From an uncultured Prochlorococcus sp. (GTDB lineage Bacteria > Cyanobacteriota > Cyanobacteriia > PCC-6307 > Cyanobiaceae): a stretch of 54,828 nt of DNA. Location: positions 1 to 54,828 of the forward strand of contig CACLUD010000002.1 in assembly GCA_902609995.1 (NCBI GenBank). Reading direction: 5' to 3'. Both the position numbers and the translations under genes were made by a program. Positions 8,629-17,707 of the stretch are shown one piece after another. The notes beneath the pieces were generated by a model. The model did not search any database and was not told where the DNA came from. It saw nothing but the letters and a program-made list of their open reading frames with translations. Every line of letters begins with the position of its first letter. The stretch's first letter is position 1.

Positions 8629-8733
8629 TTAATTAGAAATCATTAAGTAGTATTTAAAGCTATCACTAGCAAAATATTTTCCGATATTTGCGCCAAAATA
8701 TAGAGCTAAAAAGTAAAGAAGTAATTTATTCAT
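8629..8733 (-). CDS. small single-TM peptide (34 aa)
   Basis: ORF MNKLLLYFLALYFGANIGKYFASDSFKYYLMISN. Confidence 0.4.
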   Translation of the reverse strand: MNKLLLYFLALYFGANIGKYFASDSFKYYLMISN

Positions 8734-8943
8734 TTTTTGGAAGCTTTAACTAATTTCTTATAAAGTTTCTCTGATATAGGCCGCATAGGAGGGGATATTT
8801 TTAATTAAAATAATAATTTTGAAATATATTTATTGTCATCAGATATACCGATGAGAAGTCATAAACATATGCCTTTCAAATAACTTACATAAGTTTATCT
8901 AATACAAAAAAGGCCTTAAGCGATTGACTTTCAATAATTTAAT

Positions 8944-9087
8944 TTATGCGCACAAAACTGATAGATCAACAAAATTCTTACTTTCATCTGCAAGTTCAGT
9001 CATTATCCTATTAAGCCACTCAGAAGTGCTCTCACAATAACCGACATTAACAACTGTTTTTGAGGTTGTTTTTTCTTGGTTTTTCAT
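8944..9087 (-). CDS. small hypothetical protein (47 aa)
   Basis: MKNQEKTTSKTVVNVGYCESTSEWLNRIMTELADESKNFVDLSVLCA; start re-assigned internally from the 9234 ORF start. Confidence 0.5.
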   Translation of the reverse strand: MKNQEKTTSKTVVNVGYCESTSEWLNRIMTELADESKNFVDLSVLCA

Positions 9088-9274
9088 AAAAAATTTCTGA
9101 TTTATTTTTAAAATTACCTTGAAATACAATCTTTGAGAATAAGTCTTAATTACTATCATTACAAAATAGTTGCATTTAATACAAATTACATATTTAAAAA
9201 TATAAAAAAAGAATAATTTCATTGACATTAACAATCAATCAAGTTTATTTAGATAAAAATTATCTGTTTTAATT

Positions 9275-9460
9275 GTGAATAACATCAAAATCGAAGAGTT
9301 AATGAAAGTAAGATTTGATGGAATTGCAAATAGACTAGGTCATTTAACAAAAGGAGAAAGCGAATCTTTATTGCTAGAACATCTTGAGTGGTTGGAAGGT
9401 GGGTGGGAAACAGAAGAAATTTTATTTTTAAAAAATCAAAATAAAAAATGGTGGTTTTAA
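9275..9460 (+). CDS. small hypothetical protein (61 aa)
   Basis: ORF track; coding-like composition. Confidence 0.5.
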   Translation: MNNIKIEELMKVRFDGIANRLGHLTKGESESLLLEHLEWLEGGWETEEILFLKNQNKKWWF

Positions 9461-9527
9461 TAAGATTTTCAAATAAAAGATTTTAATAATTTATTCTTTT
9501 CTTTAATTTTTTTTAAAATCAATTATT

Positions 9528-10316
9528 TCAGAGTGATTGGTAATGTCCAAGAGGTCCTGGGCCTGATCCGATTTGATAAGAGTTCTTCAAGGATCTTTCA
9601 ATAAAAATTTTTGATTTTTGAATTGATTCTATAAGATCAAATCCTAATGCTTGATAGCCACAAATTGCAGCACTTAAAGTACATCCACTACCATGCGTAT
9701 TTTGAGTATTAATAAATTTATTTTTGAACCACTTTTTACCTCCATTGACATCAAGATAAAAGTCCCTCCCTTTCATATCCTTCAATCCACCACCTTTGAT
9801 TAAAACTGCTTTAGCACCGAGTTTAATAATACTTTTTGCAGATTGCTCTATATCTACCTGATTTTTAATATCCAAATTTGACAGAAGATTTGCTTCAAAA
9901 ATATTTGGAGTTACTAAATCAGCAATTGGTAAAAGTAACTTTTTATAAGCATTAATTGCAGAATCCTCGAGTAATTTAGAACCAGTTCTACTTACCATTA
10001 CTGGGTCAATAATCTTTGGAATAGAAAAAGATTTCAGTTTTAGGGCTGTTGCATTAATAATACTATCGTTTAGCAACATTCCAGTTTTTAAAGATTTGAT
10101 ATCAAAATCTGAAAATAAGGTATCAATCTGGCTTGTTAAAGTATCCTTCTTTAGAGGTTCTACACATTTTACTTGTACACTATTTTGAGCAGTAACACAT
10201 GTGATCACAGAACATCCATGGACTTTAAGCGCCATAAAAGTTCTTAAATCAGCTTGAATGCCCGCACCTCCTCCTGAATCACTACCACCTATTGAAAGAG
10301 CAATATTAGAATACAT
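9528..10316 (-). CDS. thiD: hydroxymethylpyrimidine / phosphomethylpyrimidine kinase
   Basis: ALSIGGSDSGGGAGIQADLRTF...HGSGCTLSAAI. Confidence 0.95.
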   Translation of the reverse strand: MYSNIALSIGGSDSGGGAGIQADLRTFMALKVHGCSVITCVTAQNSVQVKCVEPLKKDTLTSQIDTLFSDFDIKSLKTGMLLNDSIINATALKLKSFSIPKIIDPVMVSRTGSKLLEDSAINAYKKLLLPIADLVTPNIFEANLLSNLDIKNQVDIEQSAKSIIKLGAKAVLIKGGGLKDMKGRDFYLDVNGGKKWFKNKFINTQNTHGSGCTLSAAICGYQALGFDLIESIQKSKIFIERSLKNSYQIGSGPGPLGHYQSL

Positions 10317-10348
10317 AATTTTTTAAATTAAAAACTTTCTTAGATTTA

Positions 10349-10972
10349 TTAGAAATTTGAATAGGCATTAAAAAAATCTAATTCCAGTTCCATGGCTTTT
10401 TTATATAAATTTTGAGCCTGATTAATGTCATATGGTTCTTGGTAATTATCAATTATTTTTTCAAGAGATTTTGCTAAATTATCAAAACTTTCATCGGAGT
10501 AAGTAAGAATCCATTCTTTATAAGGATTATTTATAATCATATCCGATAAATTTTTTCCTATCCAAGAATATAAACGCATGCAAGGAGTCATTGCAAACAT
10601 TATTTCAACTGAACTTAGTTTTGAGGAAACATCATAAAGGAAATCCGTGTAGTTCTTTGTAGCAGGTCTTATATAGTTAGTAGACAAATCAATCTCCCAT
10701 TCTTTTGCATACGTCTCATGAAGAATTAATTCATCAGACACACCTACTAAGAGTTGGCTTAAAGACTTAATTTCACTTTTATCTTTTGATTTAGAAACAG
10801 CTAATCCATAAGCCTTAGCAAAGCTCTCTAAAAAAAAATAATCTTGAGCTAGATACTCTTTAAAAATATTTCTTGGTAAGTTTCCATTTCTGATCCCTTG
10901 AACAAATTTAGTTTTCAAGCTAAGCGAAGCTAGTTCGGAGTTGTTTTCCCATAATCTTTTTGTGATTAACAT
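10349..10972 (-). CDS. tenA: TenA-family thiaminase II / aminopyrimidine aminohydrolase
   Basis: FVQGIRNGNLPRNIFKEYLAQDYFFLESFAKAYGLA TenA signature; next to thiD. Confidence 0.9.
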   Translation of the reverse strand: MLITKRLWENNSELASLSLKTKFVQGIRNGNLPRNIFKEYLAQDYFFLESFAKAYGLAVSKSKDKSEIKSLSQLLVGVSDELILHETYAKEWEIDLSTNYIRPATKNYTDFLYDVSSKLSSVEIMFAMTPCMRLYSWIGKNLSDMIINNPYKEWILTYSDESFDNLAKSLEKIIDNYQEPYDINQAQNLYKKAMELELDFFNAYSNF

Positions 10973-11069
10973 TATTTTTAATTTTTATTTTAAGTTTAGT
11001 CAGATTAGATTTTATTTATCTAAAAAGTAAAATTAGAATTTTAATTTATAAGAATTTGTATAAATTTAA

Positions 11070-11216
11070 TTATTTAGAAGAAATATCTATTTCACTCTTA
11101 ATCAGTAGCTCTTCAGCATCAGAAAATATTTCTTCTGTTATTAATCCCTTTTCTTTTAATAAAGAAAGACGTTTAATACCTATTTCAATTAGCATTCCCT
11201 TACTACTTTTTGTCAT
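11070..11216 (-). CDS. small SHOCT-like protein (48 aa)
   Basis: ORF MTKSSKGMLIEIGIKRLSLLKEKGLITEEIFSDAEELLIKSEIDISSK. Confidence 0.4.
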   Translation of the reverse strand: MTKSSKGMLIEIGIKRLSLLKEKGLITEEIFSDAEELLIKSEIDISSK

Positions 11217-11222
11217 TTATTA

Positions 11223-11333
11223 TTAATCTTGAGAAGCTCTTAGATGATTAAATAATAATTTTTTAAGACCAAAGAAATAAATAAATACCCCTAAACCAGC
11301 AAACGTAATATCAATAAAAAAAATTTGGGTCAT
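11223..11333 (-). CDS. small single-TM peptide (36 aa)
   Basis: ORF MTQIFFIDITFAGLGVFIYFFGLKKLLFNHLRASQD. Confidence 0.4.
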   Translation of the reverse strand: MTQIFFIDITFAGLGVFIYFFGLKKLLFNHLRASQD

Positions 11334-11553
11334 AAATATTTTTGTTTATAACTTATTTATAGCTGATAGGCATAATTTAAGATGTGAGTAATTCGACCCA
11401 AATATAGAAAATTTAAAACAAATAAAAAAAGAATAGGAACATTATTATGTATATTTTGAATTTTTATTATTAAAAAAAGACTTATTATTAGAATGATTTT
11501 ATAAATCAATTATTTTTCAAAATTAGCTATAAATATACTAAAAAGGTAAAGCT

Positions 11554-11913
11554 ATGTGGTCAAAAATTAGACTTACAATTTATGGAGCGACTTCACTAGC
11601 AGGATTAATTTGGCCATTTTATTTTATTCTTCAATTTATTAACTTAGTAAGGAATGGGAATATTCAAGGTTCTGTAATAGATATAGGAACCGCATTTTTT
11701 GATGACGCATGGATAACTCCTACTTCTGGATTTATATCAGCTGATACAGGAGTTCTTCTCATATCAATATTTATATTTTATGTTGCAGAGGGGAAAAGAT
11801 TAAAATTAAAATTATGGGGGATTTATTTTCCTCTAACTTTTTTAATCTCACTTGCTTTTTCATTTGGTGTATTTATGTTTATGCGAGAACTCGAACTTAA
11901 AAAGGAAGATTAA
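11554..11913 (+). CDS. hypothetical membrane protein (119 aa; DUF2834-like layout)
   Basis: Three hydrophobic segments. Confidence 0.55.
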   Translation: MWSKIRLTIYGATSLAGLIWPFYFILQFINLVRNGNIQGSVIDIGTAFFDDAWITPTSGFISADTGVLLISIFIFYVAEGKRLKLKLWGIYFPLTFLISLAFSFGVFMFMRELELKKED

Positions 11914-11917
11914 TTGA

Positions 11918-12301
11918 ATGAAACTAATAGAAGACTATACTGATAGATTTCATAATTACACGCTCCCCTCACCTGAAAAATGTTTTGAATTAGAAGATGG
12001 AGATGAAATTTATATAAAAAGATGGATAACTAACGGCAAAATAAAAGGGAAGCTTAAAGATGTTTTTGAGTGGATTGAAAAAAAATATTTAAGTAATAAA
12101 GATGAACTAGAAAAAACCGACAAAAAAAAATATGAAGAGATAGTTAGGAGATTTTATATAAAAAGTTGGCGTATAATTCTTTTAATGAGTGAGTATCAAA
12201 TTAAATATAGATACTACGCAAAAGTAATTGAATCTATAAAGGAAAAAAGTTTTTCAGGTATGGAAAATAAAGAGTTTTTAAAATTATTCCAAAAAGAATA
12301 A
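11918..12301 (+). CDS. hypothetical protein (127 aa)
   Basis: ORF track, closely spaced after the preceding gene. Confidence 0.5.
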   Translation: MKLIEDYTDRFHNYTLPSPEKCFELEDGDEIYIKRWITNGKIKGKLKDVFEWIEKKYLSNKDELEKTDKKKYEEIVRRFYIKSWRIILLMSEYQIKYRYYAKVIESIKEKSFSGMENKEFLKLFQKE

Positions 12302-12360
12302 ATTTTTTATTTGGTAACTAATTAAAATTTATTTTTTTATAATAGAAATAAATTTCATAG

Positions 12361-13866
12361 ATGAAAGATATAAATATATTATGGTTTAAAAGAGATTTAA
12401 GAGTAAAAGATAATGAGGCTCTAATTGAATCTTTAAAAGATAGGGATATATTACCTATTTATATAGTTGAAAAAGAACTATGGAGACAAAAAACTTATTC
12501 AGATAGACAGTGGCAGTTTTGCAAGGAGAGCCTTATAGATTTAAGAAATTCACTTGAAAATATTGGACAACCTTTAATAATTAGAACAGGTAAAGTTATT
12601 GAAATTTTTGATGAGATATCTAATAAATTCAACATAAAGGGAATTTATAGCCATCAAGAAACTGGTGACTATTTTACATATAAAAGAGATAAAGAAGTTA
12701 GAAAATGGGCTTCAATGAAAAAAATAATTTGGAAGGAATATTTACAATTTTCTGTTTTTAGAGGAAATCTAGATAGAAATAATTGGTCAAAAAAATGGAA
12801 AAAAAATATGGAGAAAAAATTATTATTAGAGCCTTCAAATATTATTCCTATAGAAATTGATACTGGATCAATACCATCAGACGATTTCTTTAACTTTAAA
12901 GATGATTTATGTGAAGGAAGATTAAAGGGTGGTAGGAAAAATGGTCTAAAAAGAATGGAATATTTTTTCAGTAAGAAATTAAATTCTTACTCAAAAGACA
13001 TTTCAAGCCCCGAGAAATCATTCGATAGCTGCTCAAGACTATCTCCTTATTTGAGTTGGGGCTGCATATCTTTAAAAGAGATTTTTTTTAAAGCTAATTT
13101 AATTAAAAATACTAATTCTAAAATGCTAAAAAGTAGATTGACTTGGCATTGTCACTTTATTCAAAAACTTGAAAGTGAGCCAGAATTAGAATTTAAAGAA
13201 TTTCATCCATATTTCCAAAAAATCAGAAAAAAAGATAATGATTTACTCCAATTATGGAGTGAAGGTAAAACTGGTTTTCCTTTCTTAGATGCCTGTATGA
13301 GATCTTTAAATTTTAATGGCTGGCTTAATTTCAGAATGCGTGCAATGTTGATGTCTTTTGCAAGCTATAACTTATGGATACCATGGCAAGATTCTGGTTC
13401 AGTATTGGCATGCAAATTTATTGACTATGAGCCTGGAATTCATTGGAATCAATGCCAAATGCAATCAGGTACAACCTCTATAAATACAAATAGAATTTAT
13501 AATCCTATTAAGCAAGGGAAAGATCATGATCCAAAAGGGAATTTTATTAGAAAATGGGTACCGGAGATAAAACATTATCCTGATAACTTTATACATGAAC
13601 CTTGGTTGATGGAAAATTTCAATTCAACTGAGTATTCAAATTCTGAATATGCAAAACCAATAATCGACCTCTCAAAAACAACTAAGATTGCCAGAAAAAA
13701 GATTCAAGAAATAACTCAAATAGATGGTTATTGGGATATTTCAAAAGAAGTATATTTAAAACACGGCTCCAGAAGAACATCATTAATTAAGAAAAAAAAT
13801 CATCCTAAAAAGATCAATATAAAACCAAAAGGTGATCTTCAATATGAATTAAATCTTGAATTATAA
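12361..13866 (+). CDS. phrB: deoxyribodipyrimidine photolyase / cryptochrome family
   Basis: INILWFKRDLRVKDNEAL...SYLSWGCISLKEI...LRFRMRAMLMSF-type FAD-binding region (NFRMRAMLMSFASYNLWIPWQ). Confidence 0.9.
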   Translation: MKDINILWFKRDLRVKDNEALIESLKDRDILPIYIVEKELWRQKTYSDRQWQFCKESLIDLRNSLENIGQPLIIRTGKVIEIFDEISNKFNIKGIYSHQETGDYFTYKRDKEVRKWASMKKIIWKEYLQFSVFRGNLDRNNWSKKWKKNMEKKLLLEPSNIIPIEIDTGSIPSDDFFNFKDDLCEGRLKGGRKNGLKRMEYFFSKKLNSYSKDISSPEKSFDSCSRLSPYLSWGCISLKEIFFKANLIKNTNSKMLKSRLTWHCHFIQKLESEPELEFKEFHPYFQKIRKKDNDLLQLWSEGKTGFPFLDACMRSLNFNGWLNFRMRAMLMSFASYNLWIPWQDSGSVLACKFIDYEPGIHWNQCQMQSGTTSINTNRIYNPIKQGKDHDPKGNFIRKWVPEIKHYPDNFIHEPWLMENFNSTEYSNSEYAKPIIDLSKTTKIARKKIQEITQIDGYWDISKEVYLKHGSRRTSLIKKKNHPKKINIKPKGDLQYELNLEL

Positions 13867-14008
13867 ATTTAATTTATTCAAAAAATTAAAACCTTAAAAG
13901 CTGTCCAAAAATTTATTTTTAAAAAGAATTCAAGTTAAATAAGTTACAACTAGAAATCCACGTTCATCAGTATCAACCTTTAATGTATAGAGGTTATTTA
14001 TTGTAAGC

Positions 14009-14254
14009 ATGAAGAAACCTACAATCGAGCTTAAATCAACAGAATTTACTGAAGTTATAGAAATTGATAGAACAGTTACCCCCGACGAAGAGAAAAGAGT
14101 TGACCACGTTTTTGTTAGAAGAAGAAAAATTTGTAAGCGCCATCCTGAAGGATTTGCAACCGAAGAGTATGCACGATTTGATATTGAATGGCCAGAAGAA
14201 GTAAAGGAAGAAATCAAAGAGGATATTAAAGAAGAAATCAAAGTGAACTCATAG
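14009..14254 (+). CDS. small hypothetical protein (81 aa)
   Basis: ORF with coding-like composition; preferred over the antisense ORF 13930..14241. Confidence 0.55.
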   Translation: MKKPTIELKSTEFTEVIEIDRTVTPDEEKRVDHVFVRRRKICKRHPEGFATEEYARFDIEWPEEVKEEIKEDIKEEIKVNS

Positions 14255-14259
14255 TAGTA

Positions 14260-14433
14260 ATGTCCGATAGATTTGAATGGGACGATACTAATAGTTCAGG
14301 AATTTGGTGGAGTACTAATGTAAGCATTAGAGATGAATGTATTCTGCTGAAAGAGGATACAGAATGTGATGACTCTGATATCGTTGAGTTACTAAGAAGT
14401 ATTGCTAAAAATATCGAAGATAATGGTCTATAA
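14260..14433 (+). CDS. small hypothetical protein (57 aa)
   Basis: ORF MSDRFEWDDTNSSGIWWSTNVSIRDECILLKEDTECDDSDIVELLRSIAKNIEDNGL. Confidence 0.5.
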   Translation: MSDRFEWDDTNSSGIWWSTNVSIRDECILLKEDTECDDSDIVELLRSIAKNIEDNGL

Positions 14434-14465
14434 CGCTTGATAAATTTAATTTTAATAAAATTTGC

Positions 14466-15416
14466 TTAAAAACTTTCTAATCTTTCAACTGAATCTAATA
14501 ATTTCAATGTGATGCCTTTTTCGCTCATTGAATGACCAGCTTCATCTACGATAATTAACTCTGAATTTATTAATTTTCTACTAAGGTCCCAAGCACTCCT
14601 TACAGGACAAACTACGTCATATCTACCTTGAATTATTTTAGTTGGTATGAATTCTATAATATTTATGTTTTTCAAAATAAAATTTTCTTCTAAGAAGATC
14701 TTATTTATAAAATAATGACATTCTATCCTAGCAAAAGCATCCGAAAAGGAATTAGTTTTACTTTTACCAACATCAATATCTCTTTTTATAAGATGGCTTG
14801 TAGAAAGTTCCCAATTTGTCCAGGCAGCAGCTGCTTTTGATCTAAGTTCAATATCTGGGGAGGTAAGATATTTATAAAAAGAAGCTATCAAATCAACCCT
14901 TTCATCCTTCGGAATTACTGCAATATATTTTTCGAACTCTTCAGGGAATATCTCACTTGCGCCATATTGATAAAACCATAAGAGTTCAAATTTTCTACAT
15001 AAAAATATTCCTCTTAAGGTCATACTTAAGACTCTTGATGGATTTTTAATTGCATAAATTAAAGCGAGAGTAGAGCCCCATGAACCCCCAAACAAATGCC
15101 AATAATCTATTTTCAAATTTACTCTTAATTTTTCAATATCATCTACTAGGTCGCCTGTTGTATTTTCTCTTAATTCTGAAAAAGGTCTTGAAGAACCGCA
15201 GCCTCTTTGATCAAATTGAACAATATCAAATTTTTCAGGATTAAAATATCGCCTATATCTTGGCTGGCTTCCTCCTCCAGGGCCACCATGAATTACTAAT
15301 ATCTTTTTACCTTTTGGATTTCCAGATCTTTCCCAATAGATAGAATGAATTTTACTTACCTGTAAAAAACCCTTTTCTCTTGGCTCGATGGAGGGGAATA
15401 AACTTTTCTCTTTCAT
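14466..15416 (-). CDS. pip: proline iminopeptidase (alpha/beta hydrolase)
   Basis: VIHGGPGGGSQPRYRRYFNPEKFDIVQFDQRGCGSSRP...LFGGSWGSTLAL. Confidence 0.95.
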   Translation of the reverse strand: MKEKSLFPSIEPREKGFLQVSKIHSIYWERSGNPKGKKILVIHGGPGGGSQPRYRRYFNPEKFDIVQFDQRGCGSSRPFSELRENTTGDLVDDIEKLRVNLKIDYWHLFGGSWGSTLALIYAIKNPSRVLSMTLRGIFLCRKFELLWFYQYGASEIFPEEFEKYIAVIPKDERVDLIASFYKYLTSPDIELRSKAAAAWTNWELSTSHLIKRDIDVGKSKTNSFSDAFARIECHYFINKIFLEENFILKNINIIEFIPTKIIQGRYDVVCPVRSAWDLSRKLINSELIIVDEAGHSMSEKGITLKLLDSVERLESF

Positions 15417-15495
15417 TCTATAAATATAATTTATTTCAAATTGAAATTTAATATTAACTAATAATAAAAATTTAAAATTATATAAATCAGTAAAA

Positions 15496-15529
15496 AAGAG
15501 GCCGGTTATAACAGACCTCTTTTTAATTT
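15496..15529. terminator. bidirectional rho-independent terminator
   Basis: AAAAAAGAGGCCGGTTATAACAGACCTCTTTTT. Confidence 0.6.
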
Positions 15530-15819
15530 CTTATTTCCTATTTTCAGGATTTATAAAACATATTATAAAGTTCATTTATTCATGAGCTTAAAAATAGTTG
15601 GATCAGGGGATACTTCTCGATAAATTTAGTTCTTTTTTGTCGCTGGTAATTATAAAGCGAAGTCTTATCAGACTAATTGATTGAACTTTATTTTTCGATT
15701 AATCCCATTGTCAGGAATACACTTCCTGTATTAATAAATTTGCTAAATTTCAGGCGGACTATCAATCATTTAGATTGCCTCCTAACTCAACATTCATAAA
15801 TTACTCCTATCTCTACTTC

Positions 15820-15853
15820 AAGTAAATCCGTAAATATGCTGATTTACTTTTTT
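15820..15853 (+). terminator. rho-independent terminator with no assigned gene upstream
   Basis: AAGTAAATC (15820-15828) / GATTTACTT (15841-15849), 9-bp perfect stem followed by T6. Confidence 0.6.
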
Positions 15854-15969
15854 ATCGATTTATACGAGAATTTTAATGCCTAGTTTGTTCTATGTTATTT
15901 AAGTAGATTTTAAAGCCATACTTTTAATATTAAAAAGTATATAGAGATCCTAACTATAAGAGCCAGTAA

Positions 15970-17178
15970 ATGATTTTAAATACAAATAGCATTCTCTTGT
16001 ATTTAGGTTTTTTATCTTTTTTTCTAATATTATTTTCATTATTTTATGAAATATATATTTTTAATAAAGCACCTTTTTTAAAAAATTCTGTTTATTCAAA
16101 GCCACTTAATGAGAGCTTATCAATTTTAATACCGGCTTATAATGAAGAGAAAAATATAGTCAATTGCCTAAAAGCATTAAGTGAAATAAAAAAACCTTGC
16201 CAAACTTTTAAAATTTTAATTGTTGATGATTCAAGTACTGATGATACTTATCAGGAGGCTATAAAATGCAAAGATGAATATTTTCAAAAAAATGATGATA
16301 TAGAAATTATTTCGTCTGGGGATAGACCAAGTGACAAAAATTGGGTTGGGAAAAATTGGGCTTGCTATAAAGGATCAAAACAATTAACCACTGATTGGAT
16401 TTTATTTATAGATGCGGACGTCATAATTGGTAAAAATTGTATTTTTAATGCATTATTAAAATCTTGTACAGATGATATTGATTTATTATCTTTAGCTCCA
16501 AAAATAAATTGCAATTGCTTAGCAGAATGGATGGTCCAACCAATAATGACTAGTCTTCTTATGCTAGGTTTCCCAATTTTTAAAACTAATGATTCATCAA
16601 ATAAAGATTCTTTTGCCGCAGGTCCATTTATGCTATTTAAAAAAAAATCTTATGATCTAATTGGCGGACATCTAGAAACATATAATGAAGTTGTTGAAGA
16701 TTTAGCATTAGCCGAAAAAATAAAATCAAATAATTTAAATTTAAATTTTTCTATAGCAATTAACGATATCTCTCTTAATATGTATAGAAATTTAAATTCA
16801 TTAATAGAAGGATGGAGTAAAAACTGGTTCTTAGGCCTTGAAAAAAATATTTTAAAATCACTAAGCGCATCAATATTTGTATTTTTCTTATATTCATTTC
16901 CTTTGATTTTATTTCTGATATCACTAATAAAAATTAATTTTACTGATGATACAAAGATGTATTTACTAACTTTTCTAATTTCTTTTATATCTATTATTAG
17001 TTATGGATTAAAAAGGCTAATATTTAAGAATAAATTTAATATCCCTAACAATTACTGGTACCTGAATAGCATAGGCGGATTTATTGTAATTTATATAAGT
17101 TTTTTATCTATTTATAGAACAGTTACCGGAAATGGATGGACTTGGAAGGGGAGAAATTTATATGAAAAATTAGATTAA
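15970..17178 (+). CDS. family 2 glycosyltransferase, membrane-anchored (CruC/CrtQ-like)
   Basis: SLSILIPAYNEEKNIVNCLKAL...ILIVDDSSTDDTY...ILFIDADVIIG; hydrophobic N- and C-termini. Confidence 0.8.
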   Translation: MILNTNSILLYLGFLSFFLILFSLFYEIYIFNKAPFLKNSVYSKPLNESLSILIPAYNEEKNIVNCLKALSEIKKPCQTFKILIVDDSSTDDTYQEAIKCKDEYFQKNDDIEIISSGDRPSDKNWVGKNWACYKGSKQLTTDWILFIDADVIIGKNCIFNALLKSCTDDIDLLSLAPKINCNCLAEWMVQPIMTSLLMLGFPIFKTNDSSNKDSFAAGPFMLFKKKSYDLIGGHLETYNEVVEDLALAEKIKSNNLNLNFSIAINDISLNMYRNLNSLIEGWSKNWFLGLEKNILKSLSASIFVFFLYSFPLILFLISLIKINFTDDTKMYLLTFLISFISIISYGLKRLIFKNKFNIPNNYWYLNSIGGFIVIYISFLSIYRTVTGNGWTWKGRNLYEKLD

Positions 17179-17186
17179 TAAAATTT

Positions 17187-17375
17187 TCAACTTTCTTCAG
17201 TTTCATAAAGTAAAATACTCTCAATTATCATACGATCACTATCTGTTAATTCATAATTTTCTATTTTCCATTCTGTAAACTTTATACAATCATCAAGAGA
17301 CGGATTTTCTTTTCTACATTTTCGCCACTCTCTAATCCAATCTGATAGAGCATAAGTAATTTTTGTTGTAAGCAT
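17187..17375 (-). CDS. small hypothetical protein (62 aa)
   Basis: ORF track. Confidence 0.5.
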   Translation of the reverse strand: MLTTKITYALSDWIREWRKCRKENPSLDDCIKFTEWKIENYELTDSDRMIIESILLYETEES

Positions 17376-17707
17376 TTTTTACTAATCTGGATAAATTGAA
17401 TCTTGCTCTAATTAACCCTATTTTCACAAGAAATAAACCAGTGCCATGCTGATTTCAAAGCAATAGATAAAAATGGCTGAAGCAACTCAAGAAGCTTCTA
17501 TTACAAAGGGTAAAGAGTCAAAGATAACTACTATAACAAGACTTATGTTTTTGATTGGTCAAAAATAGAGTAATTATTAGAGTAAGTGAGCTAAATTATG
17601 TATGAAAGCAATAGATTCTTACACCAAAATAAATATTTATTTAAATTTCTAGTTAAGATAACAAATTATAATTTGAAATTTTTAAACTATACATATAAAT
17701 ACAATTA

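Noticed and set aside
13930-14241. Minus-strand ORF opposite 14009..14254
   Set aside because: Low-complexity Ser-rich antisense translation (ISSLISSLISSFTSS); the plus-strand ORF has better composition.
17600-17613. GTATGAAAGCAATA upstream of nirA as a degenerate NtcA site
   Set aside because: Second half-site is ATA rather than TAC; too weak to call without TSS or binding data.
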